Positions 1-7,593 of a DNA stretch of 18,117 nt are shown in pieces. Location of the stretch: the NCBI GenBank assembly GCA_021838765.1, contig JAKCCY010000049.1, positions 1 to 18,117 of the forward strand, written 5' to 3'. The stretch is from Nitrospirota bacterium. GTDB taxonomy: Bacteria; Nitrospirota_A; Leptospirillia; Leptospirillales; Leptospirillaceae. How positions within the stretch are numbered: the first letter of the stretch is position 1; each line of letters starts with the position of its first letter. The position numbers and the translations under genes were made by a program. The notes beneath the pieces are model-generated. The model made no database searches and was not told the origin of the DNA. It was given only the letters and a program-made list of their open reading frames with translations.

Positions 1-2
1 TC

Positions 3-89
3 TTAGGATCAATCTCCGGATTTGGCATTTTGGGATACCAACTCGCTTTTATGGCTTTTTTGAAGCTGTTACCAACTCCTCCTCCGTAA
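3..89 (+). CDS. C-terminal fragment of a probable membrane protein ending Pro-Pro-Pro-stop
   Basis: The frame is open from the left edge to TAA at 87-89 and encodes 28 residues. They begin LGSISGFGILGYQ, continue with a hydrophobic stretch, and end LLPTPPP. The composition, Gly/Ser-rich then strongly apolar, looks like the last transmembrane helix of an integral membrane protein; the family cannot be named from so little. An in-frame ATG at 51-53 could instead start a 12-residue leader peptide with the same ending, but it has no good ribosome site. The final three codons (78-86) are exactly the 5' arm of the hairpin at 78-107. A second frame, 2-123, is also open but gives a less protein-like translation. 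The gene lies 60 bases before efp on the same strand and may be its operon partner. Confidence 0.45.
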   Translation, partial: LGSISGFGILGYQLAFMAFLKLLPTPPP

Positions 90-107
90 CTGATTTATCG
101 GAGGAGG
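78..107 (+). promoter_or_regulatory. Perfect 9-bp hairpin in the efp leader, overlapping PPP-stop codons
   Basis: CCTCCTCCG (78-86) and CGGAGGAGG (99-107) are exact inverse complements around a 12-base loop that contains the stop codon TAA (87-89). A G-U pair could extend the stem at 77/108. No U-run follows on either strand, so it is not a standard intrinsic terminator. The 5' arm resembles anti-Shine-Dalgarno sequence and could also pair over five bases with the efp ribosome site AGGAG (137-141). The 3' arm is a strong Shine-Dalgarno-like run 42 bases before the efp start. A control role is inferred. Confidence 0.5.
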
Positions 108-149
108 GCAATCAACCCTTATAAGATCTTTGATCCAGGAGCCTGACTC

Positions 150-725
150 ATGGGAGTTATTGTAACAAACGAATTTCGAAACGGTTCACGTCTAGAGCTC
201 GACAATGAGCCATACATCATCGTTGAATTTCAGCATGTCAAGCCGGGAAAAGGCGGTTCTTTCGTCAGGACAAAACTTAAAAGCCTGAAGTCCGGAGCTG
301 TCATCGAAAGAACATTCCGAACCGGGGAAAAATTCGACGAGCCGGATATTGAAGAAAAAAACATGCAATTTCTATATACACAAGACAGTGACTACATCTT
401 CATGGACACTGAAAACTATGAACAGATCTCACTATCAAAGGCAGAGCTCGGAGACCGGATCCTGTTCCTGAAAGAACAGATGATCGCGACGATTTTATTT
501 TATCGCGGGAAAGCCATCACTGTAGATCTCCCTCTTTTTGTGGAGCTTGCCATTGCTGAAACAGATCCCGGCCGAAAAGGCGATACCGCTTCAGGAGGCT
601 CAAAGCCGGCCAAACTTGAAAGTGGCGCTGTAGTCAAGGTTCCCTTCCATCTTCAGGAAGGTGATGTAGTCAAGGTCGACACCAGAACCGGAGATTATAT
701 TGAACGCGTCAAAACAGCTTCCTAA
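150..725 (+). CDS. efp: Translation elongation factor P
   Basis: EF-P (191 residues, usual length about 185-190) binds between the P and E sites of the ribosome and promotes peptide-bond formation at consecutive prolines. The order is typical: a KOW-like N-terminal domain (about 1-65) and two OB domains (about 68-125 and 130-188). The loop that reaches the peptidyl-transferase centre reads PGKGG with Lys34 at the tip, the residue beta-lysylated by EpmA in E. coli; no epmA or epmB is present here, so the modification state is unknown. The ATG has AGGAG at 137-141, 8 bases upstream. TATAAG at 120-125 is a possible -10 element, but no convincing -35 accompanies it. The gene opens a run with accB (51-base gap), accC and thiE; efp next to accBC is a common bacterial arrangement. 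Confidence 0.97.
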   Translation: MGVIVTNEFRNGSRLELDNEPYIIVEFQHVKPGKGGSFVRTKLKSLKSGAVIERTFRTGEKFDEPDIEEKNMQFLYTQDSDYIFMDTENYEQISLSKAELGDRILFLKEQMIATILFYRGKAITVDLPLFVELAIAETDPGRKGDTASGGSKPAKLESGAVVKVPFHLQEGDVVKVDTRTGDYIERVKTAS

Positions 726-776
726 TGTTTCTCATGAAAAAATCGAAAAACCTCCCCTGCATCCAGAGGGAAGAAA

Positions 777-1244
777 ATGACAAATCCTGAAATATCGGAG
801 CTTTTGGCTCTTCTGCAGGGAACAAATATTACCGTTTTTGAGATGGAGCGGGAGGGTCTTCGAATTCGCATCGAAAAACCTGCCTACCAGGCTTCCGCCG
901 GAATGAAGTTGGTCGCAAGAGAGCCTCTTGCAGACCACCATTCATCAGAGGGGTTCAGGCAACAGGCACCGGTACCACCGGACAAAGAGTCCTCAAGAAA
1001 CGTAACATCCCCGATTGTCGGGACATTTTATCGGTCCCCATCTCCGGATGCGGGGCCGTATGTTGAAATTGGAGCCACAGTCCGAAAAGGACAGGTTCTA
1101 TGCATCATCGAAGCCATGAAGCTGATGAATGAGATTGAGTCCGAGTTCGACGGTATCGTGAAAGCAATTCTGGTGGAAGATGGGCGGGCAGTTGAATTTG
1201 GAACACCGCTTATTGAAATTGCGATCACACCGGAGAACGGATGA
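777..1244 (+). CDS. accB: Biotin carboxyl carrier protein of acetyl-CoA carboxylase
   Basis: AccB (155 residues, normal size) carries covalent biotin and moves the carboxyl group from biotin carboxylase to the AccAD carboxyltransferase, making malonyl-CoA for fatty acids in the cytoplasm. Residues 1-40 form the usual N-terminal segment that holds AccC. A variable, partly Pro-rich linker follows (about 41-75), then the biotinyl domain (about 76-152). The biotin site is EAMKLMNE with Lys115 as the modified lysine; the family norm is AMKMMNE. The start is set by AGAGGGAAG at 765-773, just before ATG 777. The stop overlaps the accC start as ATGA (1241-1244), so translation of the two subunits is probably coupled. 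accA and accD are not in the window. Confidence 0.96.
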   Translation: MTNPEISELLALLQGTNITVFEMEREGLRIRIEKPAYQASAGMKLVAREPLADHHSSEGFRQQAPVPPDKESSRNVTSPIVGTFYRSPSPDAGPYVEIGATVRKGQVLCIIEAMKLMNEIESEFDGIVKAILVEDGRAVEFGTPLIEIAITPENG

Positions 1245-2635
1245 GCCGCCAAACACCTCCTTTCCAGAAAATCCTGATTGCAAACCGCGGAGAAATTGCA
1301 GTTCGAGTTATCAGGGCCTGCAGGGAGCTCGGGGTTCGAACCGTTGCCATCTTTTCCACCGCCGACCGGAACGCATTGCATGTCCAAATGGCAGATGAAG
1401 CCATTTGTGTCGGTCCACCCGAAACAAATTCCAGTTACAGAAACATCCCCAATATCATCAGTGCAGCCGAGGTCACTCAGTCAGAAGCCATCCACCCTGG
1501 ATATGGATTTCTGTCAGAAAACGCCCACTTTGCTGAGATTTGTCATTCTGCGGGGGTGGTTTTCATTGGGCCGTCGCCTGAAAGCATTTCCCTTATGGGA
1601 GATAAAGCGCGGGCAAAAGCTCTCATGAGGGAAACGGGCGTTCCTGTTGTGCCGGGTTCGATCGGGGCCGTTTTGTCTGAAGAAGAAGGCCTTGAAATAG
1701 CCAATGAAATTGGCTTTCCTCTTATTATCAAGGCTTCCGCTGGTGGAGGGGGGCGGGGAATGAGGATCGTTCATGAAAAGGACGGCTTCTCAAATGCGTT
1801 TCAATCTGCCCAAACCGAAGCCTACCAAGCGTTTGGCTCCAGGGATGTCTACATCGAAAAGTACTTTATTGGTCCACACCATGTTGAGATTCAGATACTC
1901 TCTGACCATAGTGGCAACGTCATCGCTATGGGAGAGCGTGACTGTTCTGTCCAGAGGCGCCATCAAAAACTCCTTGAGGAAACACCTTCACCCCTTCTGA
2001 CTGCAGGAGTCCGGGCAAAAATGTCCGAAACAGCGGTTATGGCAGCCAAAGCCTGTGGATATGTCAATGCAGGAACAATCGAATTTCTCGTTGACGATAA
2101 AAAAAATTTCTATTTTATAGAAATGAATACCCGCATCCAGGTTGAACATCCCATTACAGAACAGGCATTCAACTATGATCTCGTGAAAGCCCAGATTCTG
2201 ATTGCGGCGGGAAGACCCGTCCCTGAAGTGAAAAAAAGTACCGGACATACCATCGAGTGCCGGATCAATGCGGAAGATCCGTGGACCTTTACCCCTTCCC
2301 CCGGAACAATCACCCGGATGATCCAGCCGGGCGGCCCAGGCGTCAGGGTTGACTCCTGGGTTACAACCGGCTCGGTGATCTCACCGCACTATGACAGCCT
2401 TCTTGCAAAAGTCATCGTGACAGGGAAAGACAGGGATGAAGCAATGGCCAGAATGAAAAGGGCTCTCTCCGAATATCTGATTGAGGGAATCAAGACAACA
2501 ATTCCCCTCCACCTGACAATCCTCGATGATCCGGATTTTATCAAGGGAAAATATGACACTTCCTTTATTGATCAGATCATGACAAAGCGGGAGAAAAGAA
2601 TCGCCGAGGAAACCCCACCATTCATCCAGGGCTAA
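1241..2635 (+). CDS. accC: Biotin carboxylase subunit of acetyl-CoA carboxylase
   Basis: AccC uses ATP and bicarbonate to carboxylate the biotin on AccB. All hallmark segments are present in order: the N-terminal domain starting [16 protein letters not shown] (10-25), the Gly-rich ATP-grasp loop GGGGRGMR (168-175), [10 protein letters not shown] (238-247), the metal and catalytic stretch [11 protein letters not shown] (294-304), and CRINAEDP (340-347) in the C-terminal domain. At 464 residues it is about 15 longer than E. coli AccC; the excess is a charged tail after residue 447. The size and the end of the protein exclude a fused BCCP or carboxyltransferase domain, so it is not a pyruvate or propionyl-CoA carboxylase alpha fusion. 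The ATG overlaps the accB stop by four bases. thiE starts 5 bases after the stop. Confidence 0.97.
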   Translation: MSRQTPPFQKILIANRGEIAVRVIRACRELGVRTVAIFSTADRNALHVQMADEAICVGPPETNSSYRNIPNIISAAEVTQSEAIHPGYGFLSENAHFAEICHSAGVVFIGPSPESISLMGDKARAKALMRETGVPVVPGSIGAVLSEEEGLEIANEIGFPLIIKASAGGGGRGMRIVHEKDGFSNAFQSAQTEAYQAFGSRDVYIEKYFIGPHHVEIQILSDHSGNVIAMGERDCSVQRRHQKLLEETPSPLLTAGVRAKMSETAVMAAKACGYVNAGTIEFLVDDKKNFYFIEMNTRIQVEHPITEQAFNYDLVKAQILIAAGRPVPEVKKSTGHTIECRINAEDPWTFTPSPGTITRMIQPGGPGVRVDSWVTTGSVISPHYDSLLAKVIVTGKDRDEAMARMKRALSEYLIEGIKTTIPLHLTILDDPDFIKGKYDTSFIDQIMTKREKRIAEETPPFIQG

Positions 2636-2640
2636 CCTCC

Positions 2641-3267
2641 ATGAATTTTCCCAAGCTTCTCTATATCGCCGGCAGCCAGGACTTCACCGACAAACCATCA
2701 TTTTTTTCATGCCTTGAGCACCTTCTCTCCGAAGGGCTTTCCTGGTTTCAATTCAGGGACAAGGCTCTTTCGGAAAGCGAACTTTTTTCGTGGGCTTCCG
2801 AGATACGCGACCTCACCTCCAGATACAGCGCCCTTCTCACGATCAATGACAGACCGGATATTGCCGCCCTCACAGACGCAGACGGAAGTCATCTGGGACA
2901 GGATGATATCTCTTCGATCATCTCCGATTTGCCACACAGACCCAAACCAAGCTTTCACATCGGCATTTCAACACATAATCTTTATGAAGTAAAAAGAGCG
3001 ATCATCTTAGCTCCGGACTACCTCGGCGTTGGCCCGATCAACCCTACCGAAACAAAGACACTCGAACATGCGCCCAGGGGAATCGAGGGGATCATTGAGA
3101 CCAGAAAAGTTACAAAACTTCCCCTGGTAGCGATTGGAGGAATTACCCCAAGTCAGGCGGGAGAGATTTTTAAAGCTGGAGCACAAACAGTTGCCGTGTC
3201 GGGGGCGATTACGAAATCCTCTGACCCTGCCAGAACAATGAAAGATTTTCTCTCACAATCCCGATAA
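2641..3267 (+). CDS. thiE: Thiamine-phosphate synthase
   Basis: ThiE joins HMP pyrophosphate and the carboxylated thiazole phosphate to give thiamine phosphate and pyrophosphate. The 208-residue TIM-barrel protein shows the family signatures: QFRDK (37-41), NDR (69-71), GQDD (86-89), IGIST (107-111), the phosphate-binding loop GPINPTETK (131-139), IGGIT (165-169) and VSGAI (186-190). The related regulator TenI usually lacks several of these residues, so a true synthase is more likely. No other thiamine gene is nearby and no TPP-riboswitch elements are seen before the operon. The ATG lies 5 bases after accC with only a weak ribosome site (CCAGGG inside accC), so it probably depends on translational coupling. 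Confidence 0.93.
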   Translation: MNFPKLLYIAGSQDFTDKPSFFSCLEHLLSEGLSWFQFRDKALSESELFSWASEIRDLTSRYSALLTINDRPDIAALTDADGSHLGQDDISSIISDLPHRPKPSFHIGISTHNLYEVKRAIILAPDYLGVGPINPTETKTLEHAPRGIEGIIETRKVTKLPLVAIGGITPSQAGEIFKAGAQTVAVSGAITKSSDPARTMKDFLSQSR

Positions 3268-3380
3268 TCACCATACACAAATCCCCCAAACTCATCCTTC
3301 TGGACTATCCCTCCGGCTTAAAACGTGAGAAAAAATGTCAACCCGTTCTCCGAAAAACATCCTTCAAAGGCACGGCTCTA

Positions 3381-3409
3381 TTGAACAGAGACAGTCTAAA
3401 GGCGATAAT
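3381..3409 (+). promoter_or_regulatory. Candidate sigma-70-type promoter before the DUF3105-RND pair
   Basis: TTGAAC (3381-3386) and GATAAT (3404-3409) are separated by 17 bases, matching 4 of 6 and 5 of 6 consensus bases. Transcription would start near 3416, giving a leader of about 135 bases to the ATG at 3550. It sits in the 282-base gap after thiE. No terminator hairpin is visible in that gap, so read-through from the thiE operon is also possible. Confidence 0.35.
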
Positions 3410-3549
3410 ACAAAAATTGAGCTGCTGCAGGGGAATTTTCTCCAAATGGGCTTTATATATTGCACATCAAAAATTCATCGTACTCCAATCCACTCAAACC
3501 CGTTCCCACCCCGACAGTCATGAGGGAGCAACATCAGGAGAAATGTTTC

Positions 3550-4185
3550 ATGCCTAGCAATCAAAAGTCCGCACCGTTCTCAAGCCGTTGGCCACTTATC
3601 CTGATTCTTCTGATTGTAGGGACGTTTCTCGTCTATATCGTACAGCACAAAAAAGCTTCCCGGCTGAGCGAGGAGTCTCCTGCTGCCCAACCGACTCCCC
3701 CAACCGCGACAGCCAAGGCTCCGGCGGTCAATACAACGGATCCGGACCTGGGCGTCTTTTATCCTTCCCAGGGACATGATCACTGGGAAATGTCTCAACT
3801 GAGAGGGTTCCATTACAACAGCTCGCCACCGACATCAGGTCCCCATCGTGAGGAGTTTATTGGATCCTACTTTCCTGATTCGCCAATGCCTGACTACATC
3901 CAGGTTCATCTGCTCGAACACGGAAACATCCTGATCCAATACAACTGCACTTGCCCTGACACCGTTTCAAAGCTTCAATCGATTGCCCGCTCTTTCGACA
4001 CTTATTCTCCATCGATTGGCCTGGAAGAAGGAAAAGGGGTTGTTGTGGCAAAAAACCCGACAATCCCCTCACTCATTACCGTGACCGCATGGACAAGACT
4101 ACTCACCCTGAACAAGGCTGACAGCGACAAGATCAGGAAATTCATCACAAAATGGCTTGGCAACAGTCAAAACAGCCGTCAATAA
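3550..4185 (+). CDS. Membrane-anchored DUF3105 family protein
   Basis: The 211-residue product has a short basic N-terminus, one transmembrane segment (about 14-31), a Pro/Ala/Thr-rich linker (42-62) and a globular domain expected to face the periplasm. The domain carries the DUF3105 signatures PPTSGPH (93-99) and VHLLEHG (119-125). Potential metal ligands cluster there: GHDH (75-78), His88, His99, His120, His124 and Cys133/Cys135 of YNCTCP. The biochemical role of the family is not known to me. The start was chosen at 3550 because AGGAG (3536-3540) lies 9 bases upstream; the in-frame ATG at 3460 has no ribosome site and would add 30 unlikely residues. An RND pump begins 52 bases downstream on the same strand, so the two are probably co-transcribed. 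Confidence 0.75.
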   Translation: MPSNQKSAPFSSRWPLILILLIVGTFLVYIVQHKKASRLSEESPAAQPTPPTATAKAPAVNTTDPDLGVFYPSQGHDHWEMSQLRGFHYNSSPPTSGPHREEFIGSYFPDSPMPDYIQVHLLEHGNILIQYNCTCPDTVSKLQSIARSFDTYSPSIGLEEGKGVVVAKNPTIPSLITVTAWTRLLTLNKADSDKIRKFITKWLGNSQNSRQ

Positions 4186-4237
4186 TAACTTTGGAAGCGA
4201 TCAACACAATTTCGCTTAAAAAGCTGGAGATGGTTTA

Positions 4238-7200
4238 GTGTTTCTGGTTCGACTGGCGCTGAAGCGTCCCTATACAATATTCGTGATATGCGCACTGATT
4301 ACGATCATGGGTGTCATCGCCTCACAGAAGATGATTCTCGATATTTTTCCTGCCATCGATATCCCTGTGGTCAAAGTTGTCTGGAATTATCCAGGACTCT
4401 CCCCAACAGACATGGAAGAGAGAATGGTTCTCATATCGGAAAGAGCCTACTCGACCACCGTCAATGGAATCAGCAGGATAGAGTCTGAATCGATCTCCGG
4501 AACAGGATTGATCAAGATCTATTTTCACCAGGGTGAAAGCATCGCTGCAGCGATTGCCCAGATCAGTGCCGTTTCCGAAACTCTTCTGAGAATCTTCCCT
4601 CCGGGAACAATGCCCCCCAACATCATCAGCTATAATGCGGCCAATGTTCCGATCGTACAGCTTGAAATCCAGGGGAAGCGCTATTCCGAACAGCAGCTTT
4701 ATGACTATGGACTGAATTTTATCAGAGTTTACCTGTTTACAATCCCCGGACTCTCAACACCCGCCCCATTCGGTGGCAAAATGCGCCAGGTGATGGTCGA
4801 CATCAACCCGCAAAAGCTACTTGGCTATGGCCTTTCTCCAAACGACATCGTCAATACGCTGACCCGCTCGAACATCATCGTTCCTGCCGGAACCGCCCGG
4901 ATTGGCACCAAGGAACTCAATATCGAGATCAATGGAAGCCCGTCCAAACTGGCAGGATTGGGGAATCTGCCGGTCAAGGCAATCGGATCAACGGTCGTCA
5001 GACTCAAGGATGTGGCCATTGTCCATGATGGATTTGCCCCACAGGAAAACGTCGTCAGGGTCAACGGGATGCGATCCACCTACCTCACCATTTTCAAACA
5101 TGTTGGAGCATCAACGCTGACAGTCGTCTCCGACGTCAAGAAGCTGATCCCGCACATCGAGTCCCTTCTTCCGCCGGGAATCCACCTGAAGCCGTTTTTC
5201 GACCAGTCCGTCTTTGTCAAGCAGGCACTCGTCGATGTCATCATGGAAGGAGTGATCGGAACTCTTCTTGTTTCCCTAATGATCTATCTGTTCCTCGGAG
5301 ATCTGAGATCAACAGTTATTATCCTGCTGTCTATTCCATTATCCATTCTTGCCGCCCTTTTCTTTTTGAAAATCTCCGGAGAATCACTGAACCTGATGAC
5401 CCTCGGAGGCTTGGCTCTGGCTATTGGAATGTTGGTCGATGATGCCACCGTTGCCATTGAAAACATCGAACGAAACCTGTCTCTCACAGAAGATCCCCTG
5501 CTTGCGGTCTATGATGGCGCCAATCAGGTTGCCCTCCCGGCATTCGTTGGAACCCTTTCAATCCTTATCGTCTTCTTCCCGGTTATTCTTCTTCAGGGAG
5601 TTTCTCGATTCCTCTTCACTCCTCTCGCTCTTGCTGTCGTGTTTTCCATGCTGGCGAGCTATTTTCTCTCAAGGACCCTGGTCGTCACCCTTTCAAAGAT
5701 CATTCACCAAAAGAAATCGGGCGACAAAAAACATTCAACAGACACCGGATCTCCCCTTCAATACGGAAAAGAAACCAGGCGTTCAGGTATTTCAGGAATT
5801 TTTCTTCATTTTTTTGAAAACCTGAGAGTTCGATATCATTCTTTGCTGGGAAAAGCTCTCCTAAAACCGGGGATGGTCATCGGGATTGCCCTCCTTCTCG
5901 CAGGAGGAGGGATTCTCTTGCTGACAAGAACTGGATTTGACTTTTTCCCGAATGTCGATGCGGGACTTCTCGCCCTTCACATGAGGGCACCCGATGGAAC
6001 CAGGGTCGAGGTTTCAGAACAATATGCGGCAAAAGTTGAAGAAGCCCTGAAAAAAATCATTCCGCCTTCTGAGCTGAAATCGGTTGACGTCAACATTGGT
6101 CTGCCTGTCTTCTACAATCTTGCATTTTATGAAACAGACAGTATTGGACCTATGGATGCAGATTTTCTCATTTCCCTCAAGGGACACCACCGGTCAGTCT
6201 TCAACTATCAAAAGAAGATACGGACTGAATTGGCAAAACAGTTCCCTGATCTCTCATTCTGGTTCAAACCGGCCGATATTATCAGTCAGGTTCTGGACTT
6301 TGGATTATCAGCACCAATCGATATCCAGGTTGAAGGGAGAAATCTCGAGTCCTCTTATCATCTTGCAAAACAAATCAGGCAAATCGTCAGACAAGTCCCT
6401 GGAGCGGCGGATGTCTCCATTCCCCAGGTCATGCATTACCCCACCATCTTCATCCACACTCATCGCGCAAACGCCCTCGAGGTGGGACTGACAGAAAACG
6501 ATGTGGCATCAAACCTCCTGGTTTCTCTGGCCTCAAGCTCTCTGGTCGCCCCGAACTACTGGGTCAACCCATTAAACGGGGTCAACTATCTTGTGGCGGT
6601 CCAAACGCCTATTCCTGAAATCAACTCGATTTCAGATCTTAAATCAATTCCCATCAGAGGAACGACACCTTTATCCGGAACCGTTTTGAATACCCAATAC
6701 CTTTCGAACCTGGCGGATGTGAGAGAAGGAGTCTCGCCGGGATCCATCTCCCATTACACAGTCCAGCGGGTCGTCGATGTTCTGGTCAATGCCCAGGATC
6801 GGGACTTGGGATCACTGACCATGGCGATCAAGAACCAGATCAAAAAGCTTGCCCTTCCTCCAGGCACAACGATCCGGTACCGGGGACAAAGTGAAGCAAT
6901 GCTTGAATCCTTCACACATTTTGGATTAGGACTCATCCTGGCACTTCTTCTGGTTTACCTGCTTCTGGTATTGAACTTCCAGTCATTTCTTGATCCGTTC
7001 ATCATCCTCGTCTCCATCCCAATGGGACTTCTTGGAGTCGCCATCGCCCTTTTCCTGACGCATACGACCCTGAATGTCGAATCAGCCATGGGCGCCATCA
7101 TGGTCATTGGTGTCGCCACTGCCAACAGCATTCTGCTCGTGACATTTGCAAATGACGAGCGGGGGCGGGGCCTCTCGGCAATGGAGGCCGCACAAAGCGC

Positions 7201-7471
7201 AGGATCCACGAGACTCCGCCCCATCCTCATGACAGCAACAGCAATGATTCTCGGGATGTTGCCGATGGCATTCGGAAGCGGTAGTGGAGGAGAGCAGAAC
7301 GCTCCCCTCGGAAGAGCCGTTATCGGCGGGCTTGCCGTCGCAACAATTTCAACACTGTTCCTTGTTCCCGTAGTCTACAAGGTGTTGCGACAGGAAATTC
7401 CCAACAGGTTCCGTTACGATGAAGAGTTTAACCGGTCGATCCACTCCTCAACCAGAGAGGATTCACCATAA
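4238..7471 (+). CDS. RND superfamily efflux transporter (AcrB/HAE-like)
   Basis: This 1077-residue inner-membrane protein has the duplicated RND layout: TM1 near 12-29, a large periplasmic loop, a TM block at about 335-485, TM7 near 545-565, a second loop, and a last TM block at about 890-1050. The proton-relay aspartate pair is present in TM4 (Asp401-Asp402, in GMLVDDATVAIEN). In TM10, aligned by eye with AcrB, the conserved Lys940 is replaced by Ala962 (GVATANSILLV). The sequence suits drug or lipid-like export better than the CzcA heavy-metal branch, but the substrate is unknown. No membrane-fusion protein or TolC-like channel is encoded in the window. The GTG start has GGAGA at 4226-4230, 7 bases upstream. 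A hydrophilic insert follows TM6 (about 490-520). Confidence 0.9.
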   Translation: MFLVRLALKRPYTIFVICALITIMGVIASQKMILDIFPAIDIPVVKVVWNYPGLSPTDMEERMVLISERAYSTTVNGISRIESESISGTGLIKIYFHQGESIAAAIAQISAVSETLLRIFPPGTMPPNIISYNAANVPIVQLEIQGKRYSEQQLYDYGLNFIRVYLFTIPGLSTPAPFGGKMRQVMVDINPQKLLGYGLSPNDIVNTLTRSNIIVPAGTARIGTKELNIEINGSPSKLAGLGNLPVKAIGSTVVRLKDVAIVHDGFAPQENVVRVNGMRSTYLTIFKHVGASTLTVVSDVKKLIPHIESLLPPGIHLKPFFDQSVFVKQALVDVIMEGVIGTLLVSLMIYLFLGDLRSTVIILLSIPLSILAALFFLKISGESLNLMTLGGLALAIGMLVDDATVAIENIERNLSLTEDPLLAVYDGANQVALPAFVGTLSILIVFFPVILLQGVSRFLFTPLALAVVFSMLASYFLSRTLVVTLSKIIHQKKSGDKKHSTDTGSPLQYGKETRRSGISGIFLHFFENLRVRYHSLLGKALLKPGMVIGIALLLAGGGILLLTRTGFDFFPNVDAGLLALHMRAPDGTRVEVSEQYAAKVEEALKKIIPPSELKSVDVNIGLPVFYNLAFYETDSIGPMDADFLISLKGHHRSVFNYQKKIRTELAKQFPDLSFWFKPADIISQVLDFGLSAPIDIQVEGRNLESSYHLAKQIRQIVRQVPGAADVSIPQVMHYPTIFIHTHRANALEVGLTENDVASNLLVSLASSSLVAPNYWVNPLNGVNYLVAVQTPIPEINSISDLKSIPIRGTTPLSGTVLNTQYLSNLADVREGVSPGSISHYTVQRVVDVLVNAQDRDLGSLTMAIKNQIKKLALPPGTTIRYRGQSEAMLESFTHFGLGLILALLLVYLLLVLNFQSFLDPFIILVSIPMGLLGVAIALFLTHTTLNVESAMGAIMVIGVATANSILLVTFANDERGRGLSAMEAAQSAGSTRLRPILMTATAMILGMLPMAFGSGSGGEQNAPLGRAVIGGLAVATISTLFLVPVVYKVLRQEIPNRFRYDEEFNRSIHSSTREDSP

Positions 7472-7541
7472 ACGATCCCCACTTCTCCGGAGAAGCTCAG
7501 GCACAACAACCGAAAAAACGGGAAGAAAAAGGTGGAAACGC

Positions 7542-7584
7542 CCCCTTACCCCAATCGTCCCCGAGGACTCACAAGGGGAAGGGG
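7542..7584. terminator. Possible bidirectional terminator between convergent genes
   Basis: CCCCTTACCCC (7542-7552) pairs with GGGGAAGGGG (7575-7584) with one bulged A. Inside lies a second short stem GTCC/GGAC (7557-7560, 7565-7568) with loop CCGA. It sits between the convergent ends of the RND gene and the K+ channel gene. Only the minus direction has a T-rich stretch, and it is about 10 bases away, so termination is plausible rather than shown. A smaller palindrome CTTCTCCGGAGAAG is at 7482-7495. Confidence 0.35.
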
Positions 7585-7593
7585 AACAGCAGT

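Noticed and set aside
1..149. Intrinsic terminator before efp
   Set aside because: The 9-bp stem has no U-run on either side.
751..769. CCTC/GAGG hairpin before the accB ribosome site
   Set aside because: Only four base pairs with a long loop; not distinguishable from chance.
3335..3523. 62-codon frame (+) between thiE and the DUF3105 gene
   Set aside because: No ribosome site, low-complexity unlikely composition, and it overlaps the candidate promoter of the next gene.
3460..3549. Longer DUF3105 protein starting at ATG 3460
   Set aside because: No ribosome site at 3460, while ATG 3550 has AGGAG at good spacing and gives a normal N-terminal anchor.
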